From Billgrantia aerodenitrificans (GTDB lineage Bacteria > Pseudomonadota > Gammaproteobacteria > Pseudomonadales > Halomonadaceae): DNA of 64,000 bases. The notes under the pieces were generated by a model. It made no database searches and was not told the origin of the DNA. It saw only the letters and a list, made by a program, of their open reading frames with translations. How positions within the stretch are numbered: the stretch's first letter is position 1; every line of letters starts with the position of its first letter. A program made the translations under genes and the position numbers. The stretch lies in assembly GCF_021404405.1 (NCBI RefSeq), contig NZ_JABFTV010000011.1, positions 62,001-126,000 of the forward strand, read 5' to 3'. Of this stretch, positions 51,070 to 59,021 are shown one piece after another.

Positions 51070-52068
51070 TCAGAAGCTGACGCTGAGACCCGCCGCCACG
51101 TTGTTGTCGGTGCGGTCGTAGTGAGCCGCCTCGAGGAAGCCATACACCTTGTCGTTGAAGTGGTGGCGCACGATACCCACCCAGGCATCATTGTCGAGAT
51201 CGAGGTTGCGGTTGTTCTCGGCGTAGCCGAGAGAGACCGACCAGGCATCGCTCAGATTGGCCGAGACGTTCACGCCCCAGGCATCGAAGTCAGAAGCGGC
51301 GCCGCTGTTCTCACGGTCGTCGTTGTGCTCGTAGACCCCACCCAGCTGCACCATGCCGAAGTCGTAGCCGATACCGAACGAGGTACGGTGCAGGTTGTCG
51401 ATGCCCGGGCGGCGCACCTGAGTATGGCCGATGCCGAAGTTGAGCGGCCCTTGGTTATAGATCAGTCGCCCGGTATAGACATCGAAGTCCTGGTCATTCT
51501 GCGCATTGGTAGTGAGTACGGCACCGATGAACTGGAAGCCGCCAAAGCGCGGCGTGCCGTAGGAGAGCACGTCGCTGCCCTGCTCAGCCTGGCCGAAGAT
51601 GGCGTTCTGCCCGGTCTGGGCATGGAAGCGGTTGTACTCGAAGACATCGATGTTGTTGTAGATCTGTCCCCAGAAGCCGGACGGCACGCGGGGCTGGAAA
51701 CCGAAGCTGCCGAAGTCGGTCAGCAGCAGCACGCGGGCGGTGCGGATATATATCTCGCCGTCATCCTGGCGGTGGGCGCCCGGTGTCCAGGTCTGCTCAT
51801 CCACGGAGTTGATGGCATTGGCGAAGTCGGCCACCAGGTCGTAGCGGATACGCAGGCTGGGATTAACGGTATAGATCCCACCCACGCCGGCCTCGGCCCG
51901 GAAGGCCCATAGATCGAGATCGCGGTCGCTTACGTCGAGCACGCCGCCGGTCACGTTGCCGGAGAAGGTGGGGCCATTGTGCTGGGTGTCGGCCAGGGTC
52001 TGGCCGGAAACCGCAGCGGCCAGGGCGAAAGCGAGAGGCGTCAAGGTCAGTCGTTGGAGCGTTGTCAT
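51070..52068 (-). CDS. Outer-membrane porin
   Basis: A 332-residue beta-barrel protein with a signal peptide (LTPLAFALAAAVSGQTLA), alternating amphipathic strands, and the typical aromatic C terminus ending AAGLSVSF. It resembles gammaproteobacterial general or carbohydrate/aromatic-acid porins. Its promoter region carries TTGTTG/CAACAA half-sites like the neighbouring CoA-ester genes, which suggests outer-membrane uptake of the same substrate. Confidence 0.85.
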   Translation of the reverse strand: MTTLQRLTLTPLAFALAAAVSGQTLADTQHNGPTFSGNVTGGVLDVSDRDLDLWAFRAEAGVGGIYTVNPSLRIRYDLVADFANAINSVDEQTWTPGAHRQDDGEIYIRTARVLLLTDFGSFGFQPRVPSGFWGQIYNNIDVFEYNRFHAQTGQNAIFGQAEQGSDVLSYGTPRFGGFQFIGAVLTTNAQNDQDFDVYTGRLIYNQGPLNFGIGHTQVRRPGIDNLHRTSFGIGYDFGMVQLGGVYEHNDDRENSGAASDFDAWGVNVSANLSDAWSVSLGYAENNRNLDLDNDAWVGIVRHHFNDKVYGFLEAAHYDRTDNNVAAGLSVSF

Positions 52069-52133
52069 TGTGTGTTCCCATTATGTGTCTTGTTGGCGAG
52101 CAGCGCGCTCAAACGCTGCATAACAATACTTTC

Positions 52134-52157
52134 CAACAAACAAATTGTTGTCAAACA
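52134..52157. promoter_or_regulatory. TTGTTG/CAACAA half-site cluster, porin promoter region
   Basis: CAACAA (52134-52139) and TTGTTG (52145-52150), then AACA (52154-52157), 66-89 bp upstream of the porin start. The whole 317-bp gap between porin and serine hydrolase (52069-52385) is AT-rich on its porin side; besides this cluster it holds the GACTAAAGTC-type element at 52282 and no credible ORF. Confidence 0.35.
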
Positions 52158-52281
52158 CAATGTTTATATCAACATATCGTCCGCATAACGAACAATTCGA
52201 GGAAGTATAAAAACACCTTCCATACAAAGGGTTAAAGGGCTTCCCAGAGCGTGTATCGTCAATTGCTCACACGACCTCCCT

Positions 52282-52291
52282 TGCTAAAGTC
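52282..52291 (+). promoter_or_regulatory. GACTAAAGTC-type element upstream of serine hydrolase
   Basis: TGCTAAAGTC, two mismatches at the 5' end, 95 bp before the start codon, oriented toward the gene. Confidence 0.4.
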
Positions 52292-52385
52292 GAATGCCAT
52301 AGCCCCTGCATCTGCAGAGGTTCTTTCTGCTTCGCCCTTTCCTAGCATGGCTCTCGTACCTCTCCACCCAAGAAAGGACGACCCC

Positions 52386-53615
52386 ATGCGTAGCACCAAC
52401 AAGAACAACGCCATTGCCCTCGCTGCCCTGGCCTCCCTCACTTCCACCGCGGCCCTAGCGGCTGCACCGGAAGCCCCCGAGAGCGCCTGGACGACGGCAA
52501 CGCTGATCGAATCGCGGGCCAACATGTTTCACCCCGCGCTCAACCACCTGACTTTTCAATCGCTGAACAAGATGTTCTCCACACGGGCCGTGGCGGCATC
52601 GCCTACCCCATGGGAGCTGGAAGAAGCGCCGCTGAAGCTCGACGAGACCTTCACCCTGGAAGGCGAAGACGTCTCCCTCGAGGAGTTTCTGGAAGGGACG
52701 ACAACCAACGGCCTGCTGGTCATCAAGGACGGCAAGATCGCCTACGAGCGCTACCGCAACGGCCTCGACGAAACGACCCCGCACGCGGTCTTCTCGGTCT
52801 CGAAATCGATCCTCGCCACCCTGGTCGGCCTGGCCGTCGAGGATGGCAGCATCGCCAGCCTCGACGACAAGGTGGTGGACTATCTGCCGGCCCTGGCAGG
52901 CACCGGCTACGAGGATGTCAGCATCCTCGATGTGCTGAGGATGCGCTCCGGCGTGGACTGGGAAGAGGTGTACGAGTTCGGCGGCACCACCCAGCTCACC
53001 GAGGTGCACGACAACGCCCTGGTCGGCTACCGGTACCGCTGGTGCGATTACGCGGTCTCATCCGCCGAGGGCAAGTACGAGCCCGGCGAGAGATTCAACT
53101 ACTCGACCCTGGACACCAGCGTGCTCGGCTGCGTGCTGGCGAGCGCCGTGGGCACCACGGTGGCAGAGTACATGACCGAGAAGTTGTGGCAGCCCGCCGG
53201 CATGGAGTTCGACGCCTACTGGATCATGGACGGACCGGAGCCCGTGGGGGACGAGTTCTACGGTGCCGGTTTCAATGCCACGCTGCGCGACCTCGGCCGC
53301 TTCGGCCTGATGATGCTCGACGAGGGTACGGCCAACGGCACCCAAGTGATTTCCGGCGATTGGGTGCAAGCCTCCACCGTTTCCGACCCCGGCTACGAGC
53401 GCATCGAGAACGGAGCCACCATCGGCTACCAGTATCAGTGGTGGACCTTCCCCGATCGGGAAGCCTACTCCGCCATCGGCATCAACAACCAGTTCGTCTA
53501 CATCGATCCGCAAAGCCAGACGGTGATCGTCAAACTGAGCCACACGCCCGATGCCCAAGGCTGGGAAGAGGATACCCTGGCTTTCTTCGAGAAGGTTTCG
53601 CAGCTGACGCCTTGA
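52386..53615 (+). CDS. Secreted serine hydrolase, beta-lactamase/esterase fold
   Basis: A 409-residue protein with a signal peptide (ALAALASLTSTAALAAAP, cleavage near residue 27) and a class C beta-lactamase-like hydrolase domain. The SxxK nucleophile motif is Ser137-Val-Ser-Lys140 (VFSVSKSIL) and the Tyr motif is in RFNYSTLDTSVLG. Relatives include 6-aminohexanoate-dimer hydrolase and carboxylesterases. With a porin and TRAP system alongside, periplasmic hydrolysis of an ester or amide of the catabolised acid is plausible. The ATG at 52386 follows AAAGGA; an upstream extension of 45 residues would bury the signal peptide. Confidence 0.82.
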   Translation: MRSTNKNNAIALAALASLTSTAALAAAPEAPESAWTTATLIESRANMFHPALNHLTFQSLNKMFSTRAVAASPTPWELEEAPLKLDETFTLEGEDVSLEEFLEGTTTNGLLVIKDGKIAYERYRNGLDETTPHAVFSVSKSILATLVGLAVEDGSIASLDDKVVDYLPALAGTGYEDVSILDVLRMRSGVDWEEVYEFGGTTQLTEVHDNALVGYRYRWCDYAVSSAEGKYEPGERFNYSTLDTSVLGCVLASAVGTTVAEYMTEKLWQPAGMEFDAYWIMDGPEPVGDEFYGAGFNATLRDLGRFGLMMLDEGTANGTQVISGDWVQASTVSDPGYERIENGATIGYQYQWWTFPDREAYSAIGINNQFVYIDPQSQTVIVKLSHTPDAQGWEEDTLAFFEKVSQLTP

Positions 53616-53616
53616 G

Positions 53617-53670
53617 CCCGAACCCGAACCCGAACCCGAACCCGAACCCGAACCCGAACCCGAACCCGAG
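53617..53670. repeat. Hexanucleotide repeat (CCCGAA)8-CCCGAG
   Basis: Eight exact CCCGAA units plus one CCCGAG begin one base after the serine hydrolase stop codon and end 37 bp before the convergent LuxR gene stop. The hexamer keeps frame, so if the stop were lost it would encode a Pro-Glu or Pro-Asn repeat. Such tracts are prone to slippage. Confidence 0.95.
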
Positions 53671-53707
53671 CGCAGCATCGGCCACCCAGCCGGGTGGCCG
53701 CCCTCGT

Positions 53708-54724
53708 TCACTCCCCGCCGGGCTGGCGCAGCGCCGAGATCAGCTCCACCTTGTTGCTGACCCCCAGTTGAACGTAGGCATTGCGCAGATAGGTTCTCGC
53801 CGTGGCAGGGGTGATGCCCAGGGTACGGGCCACCTCCTTGTAGGAGCTGCCCTGGGAGTAGAGCCTCGCGGCGCTGAGCTCCCGGGGCGAGAGCACGGAG
53901 GAGCGTCGGCGCGAGCACATCATCAGAGAAACCAGCTCGCCGCAGGGCTGCACCACTATCCCTTTCCCACCCGTCGGGGACAAGGTACAGGGCGCGCGGT
54001 CCAACATGCCGGACAGCTGGCCCGGCAGGCTGGAACCCTGCCAGCCGGCATACTCTGCGTCGAGCGCCGTCCCCACCTCCCTGCCGATATAGAGCAACTC
54101 CCCCTGCCGGCTCGAGAGCGCATAGTCGCCCCAATCGTTCGACATGGCGTCGGAGCGGACCGCCGTCAGGTGCGCCTGCCAGCAGCGAGCCAGGTGCCGG
54201 ACGAACTCCTCCATCAGCAGGGCGTCGACCTCGTCGAAGCCGAATCGGGACCTTCCCCTGTAGATCGACACGAAGAACAGCATGCCGCTGGCAGGGAAAT
54301 CCAGCGTCACGGCCATGCTGTGGTAGATGTCATGCCGCTCGCAGAACGCCCCCACCGCCGTTTTCTCATCTCCAGGCCAGTCGCCCTGGCACCTGATGGC
54401 CTTGCCCAGTTGGGAGATCGAGACGTTGGCGAAGCGGTCTATTTCCGCTATGCGGTTCCACTCCTCCGCGAACGAAGGGCCTAGGCCAAGACTGCCGTGC
54501 ATCAGGTTCTTCGGAGCCGCATTCCCTGTCGGCAGATAAACCTGCCCCCACCATGCCGTATCGAAGCTCACGACATTGCCGAAGCCTTGGATCGCCGCGT
54601 GCAGCCAGCTTCCGGATGAGGGGCAGCGGGGTATCTCGGCCAATCCCAGCACCTCATGGCTGAAGCGCTGCAGCACCCGCGTATCGACCACGGAAACAGA
54701 TGTCTTGTCATTGTTGTCATTCAT
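53708..54724 (-). CDS. LuxR-type transcriptional regulator
   Basis: A 338-residue protein. The C-terminal LuxR HTH (residues 270-335) reads LSPRELSAARLYSQGSSYKEVARTLGITPATARTYLRNAYVQLGVSNKVEL. The N-terminal 260 residues have no phosphoacceptor domain or quorum-sensing signature that I recognise; they may be a GAF-like ligand sensor. It is between the serine hydrolase and the CoA synthetase and converges on the former. It is a candidate, unproven, for the protein that reads the GACTAAAGTC elements. Confidence 0.8.
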   Translation of the reverse strand: MNDNNDKTSVSVVDTRVLQRFSHEVLGLAEIPRCPSSGSWLHAAIQGFGNVVSFDTAWWGQVYLPTGNAAPKNLMHGSLGLGPSFAEEWNRIAEIDRFANVSISQLGKAIRCQGDWPGDEKTAVGAFCERHDIYHSMAVTLDFPASGMLFFVSIYRGRSRFGFDEVDALLMEEFVRHLARCWQAHLTAVRSDAMSNDWGDYALSSRQGELLYIGREVGTALDAEYAGWQGSSLPGQLSGMLDRAPCTLSPTGGKGIVVQPCGELVSLMMCSRRRSSVLSPRELSAARLYSQGSSYKEVARTLGITPATARTYLRNAYVQLGVSNKVELISALRQPGGE

Positions 54725-54775
54725 GTCGTCACCTGCCTTTCGGCCTCAGAACACCGCGACCTTACCCGATCACGC

Positions 54776-56614
54776 TCAGCCGAGATGCAGGACGCTCGGC
54801 GGCGGTGGCTCGCGATACAGCTCGTCGACGATGGCGGCCCGGTTATCGAGTACCGCACGCTGGTTGATCGAGCCCTTGTCGGTGATCTCATGGGCATCCA
54901 GCCGCGGCGGCTCGTCGAGCAGTACCAGGCGCCGCACCCGAGTGGAGCTGCCGGTGCTGTGGGCGTCCAGGTCGCGCAGCATCTGCCGGAAGCGCTCGCG
55001 CACCGGCTCGCTTGTCAGCACCGTGGCGGCATCGACCTCGCGGCCCAGCCCCGCCAGCTCGCGGCACTTCTCCAGATCCGGGAAGACCATGACCGAGATA
55101 TAGGGCTTGTCGATGCCGGCGATCACCACGTCCTTCACGTGGGGGGCGCCGGCTTCGATGATGCGCGCCCGCAGCGGCCCGACGCTGACCCAGGTGCCGG
55201 TATCGAGCTTGAAGTCCTCGGAGATGCGACCGTCGAAGCGCATGCCGCGCTGGGGGTCGTCCGGGTCGATGAACTTGACCGCATCGCCCAGGCAGTAGAA
55301 GCCCTCCTCGTCGAAGCTCTTGGCGGTGAGCTCCGGCTGGCGCCAGTAGCCCGGCATCACGCTGGGCCCCTTCACCCGGCACTCCAGCTTGCCGCTGTTG
55401 GGCACCAGCTTGATCGTCACACCGCGGGCCGGCAGGCCCACCACCCCCGACTTGGACTCCTCCAGCGAAGCGAACATGGCCGAGGGCGCGGTCTCGGTGG
55501 CGCCCAGCCCCGTGAGCATGCCCACCTTGCAGCCCAGGGTCTGGATGGCCAGCCGGTCGAGCTCGTCCCAGATGTGTTGGGAGAGCCCCGCGGCGGCGAA
55601 GAACATCAGATTGAGCCGCGAGAAGAAGGTCTCGCGCAGGGCATCCTCGCGCTTCAGGTAATCCACCAAGATCTCGAAGCCCTTGGGCACGTTGAAGTAC
55701 ACCGTGGGCGCGATCTCGCGCAGGTTGGCGATGGTTTTCTCGAACTCCCCCGGCACCGGGCGGCCGTCGTCGATATAGAGGCTGCCGCCGTTGTAGAGCA
55801 CGATGCCGACGTTGTGGTTGCCGCCGAAGGTGTGGTTCCACGGCAGCCAGTCCACCAGCACCGGCGGCTCGTCGCGCATGAAGGGCATCAGCGACGCCAG
55901 CATCTCCTGGTTGGAACAGAGCATGCGGTGCGTATTGATCACCCCCTTGGGCATGCCGGTGGAGCCCGAGGTGAACAGGAACTTGACGATGGTATCGGGA
56001 ATGACCGCCGCGCGGGCCGCCTCCACCGCCTCGGTGGGGGGCGTATCCAGCAGCGACTCGAAGGCATCGATGCCGGGAAAGCCGGTGGTATCCACCGCCA
56101 CGCAACCGCAGTCGGCCGGCTGCACCGCCGCCAGCGCCGGCGCGAAATCCTTGGCCTTGTCGACCAGCAGCAGGCCGGGGGTCAGCAGCTCGACGATATG
56201 GCGCAGCTTGGCGTAGTCGCGGCTGACCAGCGAATAGGCCGGCGAGATGGGAGCGAACGGCACGCCCACGTACATGGCCGCCAGGGCCAGCAGCAGGTGC
56301 TCGATGGAGTTGCCGCTGAGGATGACCAGCGGCCGCTCGACGCTCAGCTGGTGATTCAGCAGCGCCTGGGCCAGGCAGCGCACGCGGCTCAGGGTGTCGG
56401 CATAGCTCAAGCGCAGCCATTCGCCGCTGGCATCGCGTCGCGCGACAAAGGTTCTCTCCGGCGCCTCGTCGGCCCAGCGCTCCAGACACTCGAGCAGCGT
56501 AGCGGGATAGTCGCCAAGAGGCTCCTCGATGCTGAGCAGTTGGGTGCCGTCATCGCGCGAGACCAGTCGGGCAGTGGCGGTGCCCAGGTGAACATCGCGA
56601 AAGGGGTGAAGCAT
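54776..56614 (-). CDS. fcs: Feruloyl-CoA synthetase-like acyl-CoA ligase
   Basis: A 612-residue AMP-forming ligase: P-loop FTSGSTGMPKGV, LPWNHTFGGNHN, GLGATETAPSA and FDGRISEDFKLDTGTWVSVG. The NHTFGGNHN and EDFKLDTGTWV segments are characteristic of feruloyl-CoA synthetases and their relatives. It would activate ferulate, coumarate, caffeate or a related acid. The start at MLHPFRDVHLG follows CAGGAGCGCCC. It is divergent from a MarR gene across 325 bp. Confidence 0.84.
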   Translation of the reverse strand: MLHPFRDVHLGTATARLVSRDDGTQLLSIEEPLGDYPATLLECLERWADEAPERTFVARRDASGEWLRLSYADTLSRVRCLAQALLNHQLSVERPLVILSGNSIEHLLLALAAMYVGVPFAPISPAYSLVSRDYAKLRHIVELLTPGLLLVDKAKDFAPALAAVQPADCGCVAVDTTGFPGIDAFESLLDTPPTEAVEAARAAVIPDTIVKFLFTSGSTGMPKGVINTHRMLCSNQEMLASLMPFMRDEPPVLVDWLPWNHTFGGNHNVGIVLYNGGSLYIDDGRPVPGEFEKTIANLREIAPTVYFNVPKGFEILVDYLKREDALRETFFSRLNLMFFAAAGLSQHIWDELDRLAIQTLGCKVGMLTGLGATETAPSAMFASLEESKSGVVGLPARGVTIKLVPNSGKLECRVKGPSVMPGYWRQPELTAKSFDEEGFYCLGDAVKFIDPDDPQRGMRFDGRISEDFKLDTGTWVSVGPLRARIIEAGAPHVKDVVIAGIDKPYISVMVFPDLEKCRELAGLGREVDAATVLTSEPVRERFRQMLRDLDAHSTGSSTRVRRLVLLDEPPRLDAHEITDKGSINQRAVLDNRAAIVDELYREPPPPSVLHLG

Positions 56615-56713
56615 GGGCGCTCCTGCTGTTGTGATCGTTGTCAGGGTCGAAAGGGGCATTCGCTACCCTCGGCCTGGGAGCCTTGGTAACATGGGTCCAG
56701 TATTTTTTTAAAT

Positions 56714-56730
56714 TGTTGGATAGTCAAACA
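56714..56730. promoter_or_regulatory. MarR-type dyad in fcs-marR intergenic region
   Basis: TGTTGGATAGTCAAACA, an imperfect 17-bp palindrome (TGTT-N9-AACA), 100 bp upstream of fcs. The 325-bp gap (56615-56939) is AT-rich around this site (a TTTTTTTAAA run at 56704-56713) and carries the GACTAAAGTC-type element at 56840 for the divergent gene; nothing else is evident. Confidence 0.5.
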
Positions 56731-56839
56731 TTTAACCAGCATAACATTATGCCCGGAAACGCCATCAATGAGCGGAGAAAGAAAAAGAATATCAATAGGA
56801 TACAAGGATTGGCAGGTGATGTTCACCACGCTTGGATAC

Positions 56840-56849
56840 GACTAAAGTT
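56840..56849 (+). promoter_or_regulatory. GACTAAAGTC-type element upstream of marR
   Basis: GACTAAAGTT, one mismatch, 91 bp before the MarR start and oriented toward it. Confidence 0.45.
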
Positions 56850-56939
56850 GATCCCAAGCAGGCCCCGCCAGCCGCTATCCCGATAGGTTATTCACTGATC
56901 CGCCCGCGTGGCTCACCCTAGGTCAGGACCCACATATCC

Positions 56940-57398
56940 ATGAGCAACGACGACCAGAACGGAATCGACTACTCCATGCTGCAATCCCGCCTTGGCTACA
57001 AGCTACGCCGGGCGCAGCTCGTCTACTTCGACGTCTTCTTCGAGGCCTGTGCGCAGGAGGGCATCACGCCCGGGCTGTTCAGCATCCTCGCCATCATCTA
57101 CCACAACCCTGGCTTGACCCAGTCGGCGGTTTCCACGGCCCTGAACGTGGACCGCTCCGCCATGGTGGCGGCCATCGACAAGCTGGAGAGCATGGAGGTG
57201 GTGGAGCGGCGCAAGTCGAAGAACGACCGCCGCTCCTATGCGCTCTACCTGACCGAAAAGGGCAAGGAGTTCACCGAGCGGCTCAACCGCAAGGTCTCGG
57301 CGGGCGAAGACCGCTTCGACAAGTTCATGAAAGAGGGCGAGCGCGAATGGCTGCTCGACCTGCTCGACCGCATCATCGATCACCGCAAGGGCAACTAA
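56940..57398 (+). CDS. MarR-family regulator of hydroxycinnamate-type genes
   Basis: A 152-residue MarR protein with wHTH in residues 40-110 (ITPGLFSILAIIYHNPGLTQSAVSTALNVDRSAMVAAIDKLESM, wing KSKNDRRSYALYLTEKG). It is divergent from the CoA synthetase gene, the standard arrangement for MarR repressors released by a hydroxycinnamoyl-CoA thioester (FerC, CouR, HcaR). The TGTT/AACA dyads at 40.5, 47.8, 50.9 and 56.7 kb are its proposed targets. Confidence 0.83.
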   Translation: MSNDDQNGIDYSMLQSRLGYKLRRAQLVYFDVFFEACAQEGITPGLFSILAIIYHNPGLTQSAVSTALNVDRSAMVAAIDKLESMEVVERRKSKNDRRSYALYLTEKGKEFTERLNRKVSAGEDRFDKFMKEGEREWLLDLLDRIIDHRKGN

Positions 57399-57418
57399 GG
57401 CCCGTCGTCGGAAAGGCA

Positions 57419-57442
57419 TGGGGGCGGCTACAACTGCCCCCA
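57419..57442. terminator. Bidirectional hairpin between marR and vdh
   Basis: TGGGGGC (57419-57425) and GCCCCCA (57436-57442) pair between two convergent genes. A second copy of the intergenic repeat core GAGCGCAGCCAGTTTTCGG follows at 57455-57473. Confidence 0.6.
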
Positions 57443-57454
57443 CGCAGTATGGTC

Positions 57455-57473
57455 GAGCGCAGCCAGTTTTCGG
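57455..57473. repeat. Intergenic repeat core, copy 2
   Basis: GAGCGCAGCCAGTTTTCGG matches 29322-29340 at 18 of 19 positions and also lies at the 3' end of a convergent gene. Confidence 0.4.
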
Positions 57474-57479
57474 GCGAGC

Positions 57480-58931
57480 CTAAATGGGATAGTGCCGTGG
57501 GCCCAGTTGCACCGTGATCCAACGCAGCTCGGTGAACTCCTCGATGCCCGCCTTGCCGCCGAAGCGCCCGTAACCGCTGGCCTTGGTGCCGCCGAAAGGC
57601 ATCTGCGGCTCGTCGTGCACCGTTGGCGCATTGATATGGCAGATGCCCGAGCGGATCTTCCCGGCCACCTTCATCGCCCGCGCCGTGTCGCGGCTGAACA
57701 CCGCCGCCGAGAGGCCGTACTCGCTGTCGTTGGCGATGCGAATCGCTTCCTCCTCGCCATCGACGCGGATCACCGCCACCACCGGCCCGAAGGACTCCTT
57801 GCTGTAGAGACGCATTGCCGGCGTCACGCCATCCACCACCGTGGCCGGCATGATCACCCCATCGGCCCGGCCGCCGGCGGCCAGGCGCGCGCCGTGGCTC
57901 TCGGCATCGTCGAGCAGCGCATTGAGCTTCTGCCCCGACTCGGCGTTGATCAGGGTGCCCAAGGCGTTGCCCTCGCCGCGCGGATCGCCGACCTTGAGCG
58001 CCGCGGCACGGGTAGCCAGCTTGTCGACGAAGGCATCGGCCACCGAGGCATCGACGATCAGCCGCTCGGTGGACATGCAGATCTGCCCCTGGTTGAAGAA
58101 GGCACCGAAGATCGCCGCATCCACCGCGGCATCCAGATCGGCATCGTCCAGCACCAGGAACGGCGCCTTGCCGCCCAGCTCCAGCAGCACCGGCTTGAGA
58201 TGGTGCGCCGCCTTCTCGGCGATGATCCGCCCCACCCCGGTAGAACCGGTGAAGTTGATGCGCGCCACCTCGGGGTGGGCGATCAACGTCTCGACGATCT
58301 GCGGGGCCTCGTGGGGCGCATTGGTCACCACGTTGACCACGCCCTCACCGAGGCCGGCCTCCACCAGCACCTCACCGATCAGGTGGTGGGTCGCCGGGCA
58401 CTGCTCCGAGGCCTTGAGAATCACCGTATTGCCGCACGCCAGCGGCGTGGCCACGGCGCGGGTACCGAGGATGATCGGCGCGTTCCACGGCGCGATACCC
58501 ACCACCACGCCGCAGGGCACGCGGATGCCCATGGCCAGGTTGTCGGGTACGTTGGAAGGGATCACGTCGCCCTGAATCTGAGTGGTCAGCGATGCCGCCT
58601 CGCGCAGCATGCCGGCAGCCACCATCACGTTGAAGCCGGCCCAGCCCGGCGTGGCGCCGGTCTCGTTCACCATGCGCTCGATGAACTCCGCCTGGCGCGC
58701 CTCCATCAGCTCCGCCGCCTTGAGCAGCTTGCCGCGCCGCTCGCCGGGGCCCGTTTGCGACCAGGTCGCGAAGGCGCGGCCCGCGGCATCCGCCGCCGCC
58801 TTGGCATCCTCCACCGAAGCCGCCGCCGCCGTGGTCGCCACCTCACCGGTGAACGGGTTGCGACGTTCGAACGTTCCTTCTCCAGAGGCAGCCTTGGCCT
58901 GGCCGCCGATCAGCAATCCGAGAGTCGTCAT
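57480..58931 (-). CDS. vdh: Aromatic aldehyde dehydrogenase, vanillin dehydrogenase type
   Basis: A 483-residue NAD(P)-dependent aldehyde dehydrogenase. The catalytic Cys is in FFNQGQICMSTER, the Glu in LELGGKAPF, and APWNAPIILGTRAVATPLACGN is typical of vanillin/salicylaldehyde dehydrogenases. It would oxidise vanillin to vanillate (or benzaldehyde types), feeding vanAB. It has its own promoter with a perfect GACTAAAGTC element. Benzaldehyde from benzoylformate decarboxylase is an alternative substrate. Confidence 0.84.
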   Translation of the reverse strand: MTTLGLLIGGQAKAASGEGTFERRNPFTGEVATTAAAASVEDAKAAADAAGRAFATWSQTGPGERRGKLLKAAELMEARQAEFIERMVNETGATPGWAGFNVMVAAGMLREAASLTTQIQGDVIPSNVPDNLAMGIRVPCGVVVGIAPWNAPIILGTRAVATPLACGNTVILKASEQCPATHHLIGEVLVEAGLGEGVVNVVTNAPHEAPQIVETLIAHPEVARINFTGSTGVGRIIAEKAAHHLKPVLLELGGKAPFLVLDDADLDAAVDAAIFGAFFNQGQICMSTERLIVDASVADAFVDKLATRAAALKVGDPRGEGNALGTLINAESGQKLNALLDDAESHGARLAAGGRADGVIMPATVVDGVTPAMRLYSKESFGPVVAVIRVDGEEEAIRIANDSEYGLSAAVFSRDTARAMKVAGKIRSGICHINAPTVHDEPQMPFGGTKASGYGRFGGKAGIEEFTELRWITVQLGPRHYPI

Positions 58932-59021
58932 GGGTCACTCCATTGCATTGTTTTGGCATTGCCCGCTTCTCATTTTCCCCGAAGCCATGCGCCACATAAG
59001 GCAATATCAGCGGGATTACTT

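Noticed and set aside
53617..53670. Possible CRISPR or iteron array
   Set aside because: Units are 6 bp and contiguous with no spacers; this is a microsatellite.
54656..56689. A 677-codon plus-strand frame opposite fcs
   Set aside because: Shadow of the ligase; His/Gln-rich and lacking motifs.
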